Counted from the first letter of the stretch, positions 7,126 through 14,250 are shown. The stretch is DNA of 15,209 nt from Desulfarculus sp. (GCA_020216625.1 JAIUYB010000007.1:1-15209), one strand, 5' to 3'. Numbers and translations are program-made. Notes: generated by a model from the letters alone, not told the origin.

Positions 7126-9404
7126 TGGAGCGCCAAGTAATCTTCCGCGATCGCCAGGAGGCCCAGGCCCTGGACCTGAACAACGTCCAGTTGTTCAGCG
7201 ACCAGTCACTGAGGCACCTGATCAGCGACGCCATCACCGGCGAGAGCATGTTCGTGGGCCTGGTGGTCAGCGCCCCCAGCGCCACCGAGCTGCAGGTGGC
7301 CAGCGGCCGCCTCTGGTCCGGGGCCACCGGCCTGGTTTACCGCAAGGACCAGGCCGAGACGGTCAGCGTATTCAGCCAGCTGCCCGTCTCCGACCAGCGC
7401 TGGCTGGCAGTCAGCGTCATCGGCCAGGAGATCGAGAGCGACATCCAGCCCCGGGACTTCCTGATCGACCTGGACACCGGCCAGACCGAGCCCCGGGCGG
7501 TGGCCATGGAGCTGCGGCGGGAGGTGGTGGTGCACATCCAACCGGGTCTGGAGTCGGCCGATCCTCAGAAACCGGAACCGCCCACCGGCTACACCATCAT
7601 CGCCCACGTGCGCCTGAACACCTCCGGCGTGCAGGAGATCGTCCTGGCCGAGAACAAGCGACTGATGCGGCTCTTTGAGGTCTGGCAGGCGACGCTGGCC
7701 AACGCGGCCTGGATCGCCCAGGCCACGCCCAAGATCGCCAGCCTCATCTCCGACATCGCCAACCTCTACCACCGCCTGGCCCGCATCAAGGCCCCGGTCA
7801 ATATCAACGAGATCGCCGCCGACGTGGCCCTCCTGAAGGATCTGGCTCAGCTGCCCGACGCCTACGCCAGCTACGCCGGCGACTCCTTCCTCTCCCCGGC
7901 CGAGTCCGACACCGCCCACCCGGAGTTCTACGCCCGGGTGGAGGAGGGCATCCGCTTCCCCTGGGCCGGCCAGACCGAGCGCCAGCCGGCCCTGTTCAAC
8001 CCCTACGAGACCGCCGTGAAGAATCACGACGGCCTGATCCTGCCGGCCTACGTCCACGTGGCCCGGGTGCAGGTGGTCGACGGCTACAAGGGCAGCCTGG
8101 CCATCAGCCAGTACACCTATGAGGAGCACGTCCTCAAACAGGGCGTGCGCACCGTGCAGCGGGTGCGCTATGGCCCCACCCGCGAGGTCTGCACCAACGG
8201 CGCGGGCTGGCAACAGGGCATGGAGGACTACGTCACCAACGTCTTCGGCGGCTCCCCCAGCGGCTGGCAAGCCCTAGAGGAATATGGCCAGCACGGAGAC
8301 CACCGGTGGCTGCGCCTGCGCGAATATTGGATCGACACCGTGCAGGAGACCTACTGGTACACCGAGGTGGTTGAGCACGTGATCCAGGGGGCGCAGATCG
8401 CCCAGACCTTCCTTAACAGCCAGAACGGCTGGCTGACCAGGATCGGCTTGCAGTTCGACAAGGCCGGGGCCGACGGCGTGATCCATCTGCACCTGTGCGA
8501 GGTCACCCTGGGCATGCCCGACAAGAGACGCTGCATCGGGGCCACCAGCGTCGCGGCCGCCGACCTCAGAATCCGCCCCAACGAGACCGTCTTCACCTTC
8601 CCCCAGCCAGTCTACCTGGAGGCCGGCAAGCGCTACGCCCTGGTCCTGACCACCGGCGGCGATCACCACGTGGCCACCGTCCACGGCACCTACATGACCA
8701 ACGGCACCCTGTTCCACAGCACCGACGGAGCCTATTACGTGGGCGACCACGAGCGCGACCTGATGATGCGCCTCTATTACGCCCAGTTCGCCAACGTGCG
8801 CACCATCGCCGAGCTGGAGCCGCTTGACCTGGCCAGCGGCATCGCCGATCTGGATCTCCTGATGGAGGCCATCGTCCCCGACAGCACCCAACTCGTCATC
8901 GAGTACCAGAAACCCGGCGACGGGGTCTGGCACCCGGTGGCCGCAGGCACCGCCGGCCAGCTCCTGGGCCTGCCGGCCATGCTCAAGCTGCGCACGGTCT
9001 TCGTGGGCAGCCAGGACCTGATGCCCGGCTTCGCGCTCTCCGGCTCCCGCTTCCAGGCCGCCCGGCCGGCCACCAACTTCCGGCATCTGTCCACCCAACG
9101 CATCCTGAGCGCGCCCAGCGAGGACATTGACGTGATCCTGGACCTCCAGGCCTGGGACGAAACCAAACACACCTGCACCTGCCAGCTGAAGGCCGGCGGA
9201 GTGACCTACGAGCCGACCTCGGTCAGCGACCAGCCGCGCAGCGAGCCCTTTTTCGGCCAGGTGATACCGCTCACCCGCCGCACCTTCAACTTCACCCCCG
9301 CGCCGGGCGTGGGCATCGAGCAGTACCAGATCCAGGTGGAGGGGACCACCACCACCGCTCTGGCCTGCTTCCACGTGGCCCGGCGCATGGACGTGGCCAA
9401 ATAG
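7125..9404 (+). CDS. Large tail appendage / baseplate structural protein (uncharacterised)
   Basis: This 759-aa protein is not assigned with certainty. The N-terminus (MERQVIFRDRQEAQALDLNN) looks like the opening of phage virion proteins in which an 'FR.RQE.QA.dlN..Q' helix precedes beta modules, loosely like DUF4815 proteins. Residues about 40-175 appear beta-rich (a P(S)ATELQVASGRLWSG block). Residues about 172-245 are a long helical or coiled-coil section (AENKRLMRLFEVWQATLANA onward). After it come Tyr/Trp-rich beta sections, including TRIGLQFDKAGADGVIHLHL and PVYLEAGKRYALVLTTGG, a beta-sandwich-like motif. Its place directly after gene I, where P2 carries fibre gene H, and its 1-base overlap with I suggest it binds gpI and carries fibres. 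GGAGG at 7113-7117 precedes the start. Enzymatic motifs are not visible. Confidence 0.75.
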   Translation: MERQVIFRDRQEAQALDLNNVQLFSDQSLRHLISDAITGESMFVGLVVSAPSATELQVASGRLWSGATGLVYRKDQAETVSVFSQLPVSDQRWLAVSVIGQEIESDIQPRDFLIDLDTGQTEPRAVAMELRREVVVHIQPGLESADPQKPEPPTGYTIIAHVRLNTSGVQEIVLAENKRLMRLFEVWQATLANAAWIAQATPKIASLISDIANLYHRLARIKAPVNINEIAADVALLKDLAQLPDAYASYAGDSFLSPAESDTAHPEFYARVEEGIRFPWAGQTERQPALFNPYETAVKNHDGLILPAYVHVARVQVVDGYKGSLAISQYTYEEHVLKQGVRTVQRVRYGPTREVCTNGAGWQQGMEDYVTNVFGGSPSGWQALEEYGQHGDHRWLRLREYWIDTVQETYWYTEVVEHVIQGAQIAQTFLNSQNGWLTRIGLQFDKAGADGVIHLHLCEVTLGMPDKRRCIGATSVAAADLRIRPNETVFTFPQPVYLEAGKRYALVLTTGGDHHVATVHGTYMTNGTLFHSTDGAYYVGDHERDLMMRLYYAQFANVRTIAELEPLDLASGIADLDLLMEAIVPDSTQLVIEYQKPGDGVWHPVAAGTAGQLLGLPAMLKLRTVFVGSQDLMPGFALSGSRFQAARPATNFRHLSTQRILSAPSEDIDVILDLQAWDETKHTCTCQLKAGGVTYEPTSVSDQPRSEPFFGQVIPLTRRTFNFTPAPGVGIEQYQIQVEGTTTTALACFHVARRMDVAK

Positions 9405-9428
9405 TCGAGTGCCTCGGAGGATTCCGGC

Positions 9429-10280
9429 ATGCGCAAGTTCCTGGAATACGCGGTCACCGAGGGCAAGACCGTCCTCTCCGGACCCGAGCTGACCCGGCGA
9501 TTCAGCGACATCGACGGCCGCCTGCACGTCCTGGAAGAGCTGAAGGTCGGCTGGGAGGCGGCCGTGCTCCAGGTCCAGAACCACGGCCTGGCGCGCATCA
9601 ACAACGTGCTGCAGCCCATCCTGGACCAGGCCCGGGCCGAGATCGACGCGATTGGCTCCACCCTGGTCGATATCCAGGGCCAGTGGGTGGCGGAGTATGC
9701 CGCGATCGCCCAGCAGTGGGCGGCCATCGCTCAGGCCTATGCCGAGCTGGATCAGCGCCCTGTTGAGATATACGTGCCGGCGGCGGCCATGACCCCCACC
9801 GATAGCGACGGAGCCGAGGCCCTGACCCTGGTCAGCGCCGGCCACCAGGTCAACCGCGACGCTTATGTCTTCGGCCCGGCCGCGCCTTCCCACGTTCAGT
9901 TCCAGCTGGCCTTGCCCGGGGACTGGGACCGGGGTCCATTCAAGCTAAAGGCGTATTGGCAAGGCGCGCCCGAGGCCTCGGCCGGCGAGACGGTGACCTG
10001 GGCGGTGCGGGCCAAGGCCGTGGGCCAGGGACAGACCATCGATGCCGCCTGGAGCGTGGCGACCCAGATGTCCGGCCTGGTCAGCGCCGCCGGCGGCGGC
10101 GGTCAGGAGATCAGCGGACCCAGCCCGGCCCTGACCCCGGCCGGCGAGATCAGCACGGGCTGCCTGCTGGACTTCGACCTCTGCCGCCTGACCGGCGGAC
10201 CGGGCGATTCGATCGCCGGGGCCTGGTTGCACGGTGTGCTGCTGCAATACCTGGCCGTGGCCAAGCCGGAGGCCTGGTAA
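9429..10280 (+). CDS. Putative tail fibre-associated protein, coiled coil plus beta domain
   Basis: The 283-aa product is not a recognised family. Residues about 20-108 are a long helical or coiled-coil segment (SDIDGRLHVLEELKVGWEAA through AQQWAAIAQAYAELDQR). Residues about 112-283 look like a beta-sandwich: VEIYVPAAAMTP, FQLALPGDWDRGPFKLKAYW, and ETVTWAVRAKAVGQGQTIDA resemble the 'K.yW......gdvvW.i...ai..gd.id' pattern of small capsid- or fibre-attached beta domains. A trimeric fibre shaft with a beta head is a reasonable inference. It is separated from the previous gene by 24 bases containing GGAGG (9416-9420), 8 bases before ATG, and shares a TAATG with the collar fibre gene downstream, so the two products are probably made in similar amounts and may bind each other. 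Confidence 0.75.
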   Translation: MRKFLEYAVTEGKTVLSGPELTRRFSDIDGRLHVLEELKVGWEAAVLQVQNHGLARINNVLQPILDQARAEIDAIGSTLVDIQGQWVAEYAAIAQQWAAIAQAYAELDQRPVEIYVPAAAMTPTDSDGAEALTLVSAGHQVNRDAYVFGPAAPSHVQFQLALPGDWDRGPFKLKAYWQGAPEASAGETVTWAVRAKAVGQGQTIDAAWSVATQMSGLVSAAGGGGQEISGPSPALTPAGEISTGCLLDFDLCRLTGGPGDSIAGAWLHGVLLQYLAVAKPEAW

Positions 10281-11383
10281 TGTCCCTGCTGCCCCATCGC
10301 CGCTTGCACCACGCCAGCGCCATCCCGGCCGGAGCGGTGGTGGCTTTCGAGGGCTCCCTGGCCGAGATCGCCGCCCTGGATGGCTGGCTGCTCTGCGATG
10401 GCAGCCAGGGCACCCCCGATTTGAGTGAGCGCTTCATCATCGGCCAAAATGAAACCTTCGCCGGTCCCGGCGGCGGCGATCTCGGCCCCACCTCCACCCC
10501 CACCATGGCCGCCTCCGGCGCGCACACCTCCGGTGGCGGCGACCGCGACCACGGTTCTTGCACCGGCGGCTGGGCGCGTCACGTCTGGGGCGCTGGCGAC
10601 CACTCCCACACCATCGACGGCCTGAGCGTGCACTACCTCCCGCCCTGCTACCAGCTGGCCTATGTCATGGCCAGCAAAAGCCGCAGCAAGTTTCCGGCCG
10701 GGGCCATCGTCTGGCGCGACGTGGACACGCCCGGAGAGGAATGGAGCGAGTTCACTGACCTGCGCGGACGCTTCATACAAGGCCGGGTGGATGATCTTCG
10801 AGGCCAGGCCGGCAGCGACCAAGCCACCCTGACCTTCACCGGCATCGGCTCGGCCGGAGCTCATGACCATGGTCCGGGCCAGTGCCCCGGGGTCATTAAC
10901 GCCAGCTCGAAAAGGCATTGCACGGTCAACACCGGAGCCCACGACCATGGCGGCGAATTGACCGGCGTCAAGACCCTGACCAAGCCGCCGTTCCTGGCCC
11001 TGGTGGCGCTGCGGACGCTCACTGAAAGCGGACCGGTTGAGCGGCTGATCCTGGCCTATCACGGCGATCCCACCCGGCTCGGCCCGGGTTGGATGATGGC
11101 CGACGGCCAAGCCGGAACCCGCGACTGCCGGGGGCGCATTCTCCTGGGAGCCGACGGAGGCGAGCACCCCCTGGGCGCGGTGGGCGGAGACATGGACGAA
11201 GTGAGCGACGGCCTGGTCATCAACGGCCTTTCCGCGCCCCACACCCACGAGAGCAGCACCGTCTACAAGGACAACATCGAGTATCACGCCACCTATGGCT
11301 GGGTCCATGACCACTCCATCACCTACAGCCATCGCAAACAGGTGCCCTGGCATGGCCTGCGCTACATCCAATACCTGGGCTGA
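10280..11383 (+). CDS. Tail fibre protein with three collar-like modules and HxH motifs
   Basis: The 367-aa product is the likely receptor-binding fibre. Three tandem modules are visible, each with an opening strand, a D-L-x-x-R-F-I-x-G-type motif and a closing Pro/aromatic strand. Module 1 (about 15-130): IPAGAVVAFEG, GWLLCDG, PDLSERFIIGQ, LPPCYQLAYVM. Module 2 (about 138-246): FPAGAIVW, TDLRGRFIQGR, KPPFLALVALRT. Module 3 (about 256-367): LILAYHGDP, GWMMADGQ, RDCRGRILLGA, VPWHGLRYIQYLG. This is the phage tail collar pattern. Between the motif and the closing strand lie HxH pairs at 108-110, 195-197, 221-223, 321-323 and 343-345, like those that bind iron in the T4 gp37 fibre tip. The start was chosen at ATG 10280, which shares a base with the upstream stop and has CGGAGG at 10267-10272; the longer in-frame extension to 9956 is only a shadow of the preceding gene. 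Confidence 0.9.
   Translation: MSLLPHRRLHHASAIPAGAVVAFEGSLAEIAALDGWLLCDGSQGTPDLSERFIIGQNETFAGPGGGDLGPTSTPTMAASGAHTSGGGDRDHGSCTGGWARHVWGAGDHSHTIDGLSVHYLPPCYQLAYVMASKSRSKFPAGAIVWRDVDTPGEEWSEFTDLRGRFIQGRVDDLRGQAGSDQATLTFTGIGSAGAHDHGPGQCPGVINASSKRHCTVNTGAHDHGGELTGVKTLTKPPFLALVALRTLTESGPVERLILAYHGDPTRLGPGWMMADGQAGTRDCRGRILLGADGGEHPLGAVGGDMDEVSDGLVINGLSAPHTHESSTVYKDNIEYHATYGWVHDHSITYSHRKQVPWHGLRYIQYLG
10322..11380 (+). repeat. Three tandem collar-like modules (protein-level repeat)
   Basis: The coding repeats occupy about 10322-10669, 10691-11017 and 11045-11380. They are diverged at DNA level but share order: P-A-G-A-V/I opening or equivalent, G-W-x-x-x-D-G (modules 1 and 3), D-x-x-x-R-F/I-I/L-x-G, two histidine motif positions, then a Pro-led closing strand. 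Module 2 has lost the GW..CDG-like element (it reads GEEWSEFTDLRG). The first histidine position in module 1 is RDH where the other sites are HxH. Confidence 0.8.
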
Positions 11384-11390
11384 GGAGGTT
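11383..11390 (+). promoter_or_regulatory. Near-perfect Shine-Dalgarno before the 229-aa gene
   Basis: AGGAGGTT overlaps the stop codon of the fibre gene and lies 4 bases before ATG 11395. It is among the closest matches to the anti-SD in the window and suggests efficient independent initiation of the downstream gene. Confidence 0.7.
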
Positions 11391-11394
11391 CAGC

Positions 11395-12084
11395 ATGTTG
11401 CCTTTCCGGGCTTTCATCCACGAACCCAACGATCTTCTGACCATCAGCAACGGTGTCACCACGGTCACGATTGGCCTGGAGGACTTCTGGGAGTTGGAGC
11501 CGGATTACACCCTGCCGCCCGGAGTAAGAGGCGTCAATTACGAGGCCCGCACCGGCCCTGGCGTGGCACCCATTTATCATCTGCGCCAGGAAGGCGGGGC
11601 GGTGGCCAAGGGCCAGTTTCCCAATCCGGAATACGAGGCCTATATCGATAAGGTTCTGGTCTATCTGCATTGGCTGGTGGCCCGGGAAAGCCCCTTCTAC
11701 CAGGTGGACGACCTGGCCCAGGCCAAGATCATCTGCCTCCAGCAAATCAGTCTCTATTTCGACCGCCTGGCCAACGAAGACCCGGACATGGCCCGCTGGA
11801 CCAAGGTGGAGCGCGAAACCTGGGAGATGCAGTATCAACAGGCTCTGGCCTGCAAGGCTGACCCCGAGGCGCTTACTCCCCTGCTCGATGCATTGGTCCT
11901 GGACTCGGAGGAAGGCGAGACCCGGGAGGATTTGGCCGACAGCATCCTGGCCAACCGCCGGGTTTTCGAGGTCAAGATCGGCCAGACCCTGAAGCAGAAG
12001 CGGCTGCTGACCCACCAGGTGGACCTGGCCCAAAGCCTGGAGGAATTGCGCACCTTGCTGACCTCCCTGGGCCTGGAGGTCTAG
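11395..12084 (+). CDS. Uncharacterised protein downstream of the fibre, possible fibre assembly factor
   Basis: The 229-aa product is not firmly assigned. It opens with beta-like strands (FIHEPNDLLTISNGVTTVTI), then a helical middle (EYEAYIDKVLVYLHWLVARE, DDLAQAKIICLQQISLYFDR, WTKVERETWEMQYQQALACK). The C-terminal 75 residues (DPEALTPLLDALVLDSEEGE, TREDLADSILANRRVF, SLEELRTLLTSLGLEV) resemble the helical pattern 'tPlLdal...g.treelA..il.....f....G' seen in DUF4376-type domains common in fibre-associated phage proteins; that likeness is from memory and approximate. The position straight after the receptor-binding fibre is where many phages carry a fibre assembly chaperone. A strong SD precedes it. 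There are no catalytic motifs, signal peptide or membrane segments. It could equally be a minor virion component. Confidence 0.7.
   Translation: MLPFRAFIHEPNDLLTISNGVTTVTIGLEDFWELEPDYTLPPGVRGVNYEARTGPGVAPIYHLRQEGGAVAKGQFPNPEYEAYIDKVLVYLHWLVARESPFYQVDDLAQAKIICLQQISLYFDRLANEDPDMARWTKVERETWEMQYQQALACKADPEALTPLLDALVLDSEEGETREDLADSILANRRVFEVKIGQTLKQKRLLTHQVDLAQSLEELRTLLTSLGLEV
12075..12080 (+). promoter_or_regulatory. Shine-Dalgarno supporting the GTG start of the muramidase
   Basis: GGAGGT is embedded in the last codons of the 229-aa gene (Leu-Glu-Val-stop) and ends 8 bases before GTG 12089. It makes the GTG the likely start; no ATG lies near before the conserved EGG motif. Confidence 0.65.
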
Positions 12085-12088
12085 CCTC

Positions 12089-12709
12089 GTGTCTCCCGGA
12101 TTGCAGGCCTTTGCCGCCGACTATTCTCCCGCCTTCCTGGAGGCCATCGCCTTCACTTTGGCCGCCGAGGGCGGTTTCAGCGACCACGCCCTCGACGCCG
12201 GCGGCCGCACCGATTTCGGCATCGCCCGGAATTTTCATCCCCGGGCCTGGGTTGACGGCCGGGTGGATATGGCCGAGGCCCTGGCCATCTACCACGCCGA
12301 ATATTGGCGGACCGTCCGGGGCGATGATTTGCCGCCGGCCATCGCCCTGGCCCTGCTGGATTCGGCCGTGCTGTGCGGGGTGCGGCGGCCGGTGCAATGG
12401 CTGCAAACGGCGATCAACCAGGCCTGGGCCGGGGCCTGGCCTCTGGCCGAACCCGGCAGCGCCGGCCGGGGCGTCTCCCACACCAATCTGGCGGTGGACG
12501 GCCGCCTCGGCCCCCGCACCTTGCAGGCCCTGAAGACCATGGCCAGCCTGCGCCCCGATGCCCCATTACACCTGGCCCAGCGCCTGGTCTGGCAGCGACA
12601 GATCCATCACGCCCAGCGGGTCGGGCAGCGCCCGGACCAGGCCGCCTTCATCCTCGGCTGGTCCCGCCGTTGCGCCGACCTGGCCCAAACCATTTGGACG
12701 CTCAAGTAG
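12089..12709 (+). CDS. Endolysin, GH108-type muramidase with C-terminal peptidoglycan-binding region
   Basis: This enzyme cleaves the peptidoglycan glycan backbone during host lysis. The 206-aa product carries the GH108/zliS signature near the N-terminus: FTLAAEGGFSDHALDAGGRT, then DFGIA (residues 22-46), with Glu27 of EGG as the expected catalytic acid and the D-x-G-G-x-T-x-x-G-I block following. A helix with YHAEYWRTVRGDDLPPAIAL (about 69-88) is also typical. The C-terminal half has NLAVDGRLGPRTLQAL, matching the peptidoglycan-binding motif commonly fused to this catalytic domain. Length fits single-domain-plus-binding phage lysozymes (about 170-210 aa). No signal peptide is visible, so release would depend on a holin. 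The adjacent small membrane gene is a candidate. The GTG start has GGAGGT 8 bases upstream and lies 4 bases after the preceding stop. Confidence 0.92.
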   Translation: MSPGLQAFAADYSPAFLEAIAFTLAAEGGFSDHALDAGGRTDFGIARNFHPRAWVDGRVDMAEALAIYHAEYWRTVRGDDLPPAIALALLDSAVLCGVRRPVQWLQTAINQAWAGAWPLAEPGSAGRGVSHTNLAVDGRLGPRTLQALKTMASLRPDAPLHLAQRLVWQRQIHHAQRVGQRPDQAAFILGWSRRCADLAQTIWTLK

Positions 12710-12734
12710 CAAAACCCGAAAAGGAAGGAAAGCC

Positions 12735-12923
12735 ATGCCCAAAACCGAGACCAAGCCCCTGTGGAAGACCAAGACCTTCGCCGCCTGCGTAGGGGTGATC
12801 GCCGCCGCCGCCCTGGGCTGGGCCAGCGGCGAGCTGACCCTCGCCGCCGCGCTGCAAACCGCCGCCACTGGCATCATCGGCCTGGCCCTGCGCCACAAGC
12901 TGCCCAAGACGTCCACCGAGTGA
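12735..12923 (+). CDS. Holin-like small membrane protein
   Basis: The 62-aa product has a charged N-terminus with several lysines (positions 3, 7, 11, 13), a hydrophobic segment at about 14-31 (TFAACVGVIAAAALGWA), a short polar turn (SGEL), a second hydrophobic or amphipathic segment at about 35-52 ending GIIGLALRHKLPK, and a charged tail. This 'KTKTF...W..GE.....ALQ...TGIIGLALR' layout is familiar from small proteins in phage lysis cassettes. A holin role is inferred from size, topology and position between the endolysin and the lipoprotein; some such proteins are not proven holins. An AAGGAAGGAAAG purine run sits just upstream of ATG 12735. The longer in-frame reading back to 12558 overlaps the endolysin and was rejected. 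Confidence 0.75.
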   Translation: MPKTETKPLWKTKTFAACVGVIAAAALGWASGELTLAAALQTAATGIIGLALRHKLPKTSTE

Positions 12924-12934
12924 GGGAGGGGAAG

Positions 12935-13477
12935 ATGAAGCTCGTCATGATCAGGTGGAGCTATTGGGCCGCCCTGCCTCTGTTGGGCATGGTGCTGCTG
13001 GCCGTGAGCGGCTGCGCCACTTCCGAGGAGAAGACGGCCTTTCTCAATGCTCAGTTGGAGGCCCTGAAGATGCAGAAACCCCTCCTGGAGTTGCGAGCCA
13101 AGGCTGGGGAGCAGATCGAGCTGCGGGGCGTGGAATCGCTGGCGGTTTACGCACCCCTGGGCGGAGGCAACGGGGGCGGCCTGGTCAGGCAACATCAAAA
13201 CGAGTGGGCCCCGGTGGCCCGCGAGGGCCTGGGCATCCTGGGAGTGGTGGGCGGCATCTATTTCGCTGGGGAGAAGGCGGTGCAGTTGGCCGACGTGGTG
13301 GGGCGCAACGCCGGCACTCACATCACCGGCAGTTTCAACAACACCGGCGGCCAAAGCCCGATCAGCTATTATGTGGGTCAGGGCGGCGCACCCAGCCAAG
13401 GCGTCAGCGACAGCCACGACAGCACCGACGACCACAGCAGCCAGGTCGGCGAATCCCCGGCCCAGGGCGGGCAGTAG
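12935..13477 (+). CDS. Phage lipoprotein in the lysis cassette (possible spanin-like role)
   Basis: The 180-aa product has an N-terminal signal with a lipobox: a hydrophobic run to LLAVSGC, Cys27 being the expected lipidated residue, followed by ATSEE. An amphipathic helix follows (about 30-65, EEKTAFLNAQLEALKMQKPL), then a beta-like ELRGVESLAVYAP, a Gly-rich loop (76-82), a weakly hydrophobic GLGILGVVGGIYFAG (98-112), and a Gly/Asn/Ser-rich tail (128-180) with D/H/S-rich residues. Lipidation implies outer-membrane attachment, which points to a Gram-negative host. A spanin-type role in outer-membrane disruption is inferred from position; the short hydrophobic stretch at 98-112 is not a convincing membrane anchor, and no inner-membrane partner is seen overlapping it. 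GGGAGGGGAAG precedes ATG 12935; ATG 12947 is an alternative start. Confidence 0.8.
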   Translation: MKLVMIRWSYWAALPLLGMVLLAVSGCATSEEKTAFLNAQLEALKMQKPLLELRAKAGEQIELRGVESLAVYAPLGGGNGGGLVRQHQNEWAPVAREGLGILGVVGGIYFAGEKAVQLADVVGRNAGTHITGSFNNTGGQSPISYYVGQGGAPSQGVSDSHDSTDDHSSQVGESPAQGGQ

Positions 13478-13479
13478 CC

Positions 13480-14130
13480 ATGGGCCTGGAACCCCGCGAC
13501 ACCGTCCAGGTGGTGGACCTGGCCGCCTACGCGGCCGCCGGCTGGCCCGATCTGCGCCGGGGCATGGTGGCCATGGTCGAGATGCCCGAGGACGCCCCCT
13601 GGTATCGCCAGGCCCTGCAGCCGGTGGCCATCGGCATCCGCCGCGCCCAGGCCCGCATCTTCGACCTGGAGGACCTGGGAACCCCCGAGGAGCGGCGCTG
13701 GGCGCGCCTGCACCACGCGCAGATCTACGCCATCGAGGGCTGCTTCGCCTCCCAGAACGCCGGCGGGGCCGGCTATCCCAACCTGGAGCATTGCCGGGGG
13801 CTGATCCTGCACCTCTGGGACCCGCCCTTGCCCTGGCCCGACAGCCTGGCCCGGGCCGAGGGCGTGATCCGCACCATCCCCCGCAACGGCGCGCCCTACG
13901 GCTTCCGCGATATCTACGCCCTGGAGCGCTATTCCTGGGACGGCGACCTGGAGGGCCTGCGCCGCCGGCTGGACCACGGTCGCGACATCTGCTCCGAGGC
14001 CGCCTACCGCGTCATCACCGACTTCATGGGCCTGGACATCGGGGGTGGCCACCCCTGTCCCACGCCAATGCACCTGGCGATCTGGTTGATTCGGGCCGGC
14101 TGGCGGCACCAGGCCATCCGGCTCCGGTGA
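13480..14130 (+). CDS. Permuted papain-like (YiiX/NlpC-P60-type) cysteine hydrolase
   Basis: The 216-aa product shows the circularly permuted papain-fold order, His before Cys. LHHAQIYAIEGC (residues 77-88) resembles the H-x-x-I-Y-x-G/x-E catalytic histidine block, with His79 the likely base. RTIPRNGAPYGFRDIYAL (131-148) resembles the middle strand and Tyr-Asp element, and RDICSEAAYRVI (168-179) is the C-S-E nucleophile motif, with Cys171. A polar residue for the triad is not pinned down. Related enzymes cut peptide or amide bonds in cell wall or act on lipids, so a second wall hydrolase is the natural inference. There is no signal peptide. The gene starts 2 bases after the lipoprotein stop, with a poor SD (GGGCGGGCAG), so it is probably coupled. 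The longer in-frame extension to 12955 runs through the lipoprotein and is a shadow. The fold call is by motif only. Confidence 0.65.
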   Translation: MGLEPRDTVQVVDLAAYAAAGWPDLRRGMVAMVEMPEDAPWYRQALQPVAIGIRRAQARIFDLEDLGTPEERRWARLHHAQIYAIEGCFASQNAGGAGYPNLEHCRGLILHLWDPPLPWPDSLARAEGVIRTIPRNGAPYGFRDIYALERYSWDGDLEGLRRRLDHGRDICSEAAYRVITDFMGLDIGGGHPCPTPMHLAIWLIRAGWRHQAIRLR

Positions 14131-14140
14131 GGTGGAACAG

Positions 14141-14165
14141 GCGGGGGAGGTACCAGCTCCCCCGC
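14141..14165 (+). other. Perfect GC-rich hairpin in the intergenic gap
   Basis: The stem GCGGGGGAG (14141-14149) pairs perfectly with CTCCCCCGC (14157-14165) around a 7-base loop GTACCAG. It starts 10 bases after the cysteine hydrolase stop. No T-run follows, so it is not a classic intrinsic terminator. It could be an mRNA stability or attenuation element, or the first helix of a larger structured leader. Confidence 0.7.
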
Positions 14166-14169
14166 TGAC

Positions 14170-14187
14170 CCGATGTGCTCGCATCGG
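14170..14187 (+). other. Second short hairpin
   Basis: CCGATG (14170-14175) and CATCGG (14182-14187) pair perfectly with a 6-base loop TGCTCG. It follows the first hairpin by 4 bases. Both lie in a 134-base gap between genes that are elsewhere almost gapless, which suggests a retained RNA structure. Confidence 0.55.
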
Positions 14188-14203
14188 ACCACGGCCGAAA
14201 CCG

Positions 14204-14250
14204 CTGCTCCATAGGGAATCCGGTGAAAGTAGCAGGTTCGCCGCATCACG
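14204..14250 (+). promoter_or_regulatory. Cobalamin-riboswitch-like core (tentative, incomplete)
   Basis: From 14211 the sequence ATAGGGAATCCGGTGAAA reproduces the well-known core of cobalamin riboswitches (GGGAAnnnGGTGnAA). About 20 bases further, GCCGCATCACG (14240-14250) only loosely resembles the CCCGCnACtG box. GCTGCT (14203-14208) and AGTAGC (14229-14234) can pair, with one G-T wobble, to enclose the core. The usual closing TCCgg after GGTG and the later conserved strands are absent. It could be a degenerate or divergent aptamer, or a chance match in high-GC sequence. It lies upstream of the methyltransferase, which makes a vitamin B12 role hard to rationalise. Confidence 0.25.

Noticed and set aside
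10280..11383. Variable region of a diversity-generating retroelement in the fibre gene
   Set aside because: No reverse transcriptase, no near-identical template repeat and no C-type-lectin-like end were seen; the C-terminus is a collar-like strand.
12558..12734. Longer reading of the holin-like ORF
   Set aside because: The in-frame extension overlaps the endolysin in another frame, is Pro/Ser/Arg-rich without hydrophobic pattern, and a purine-rich ribosome binding site lies just before ATG 12735.
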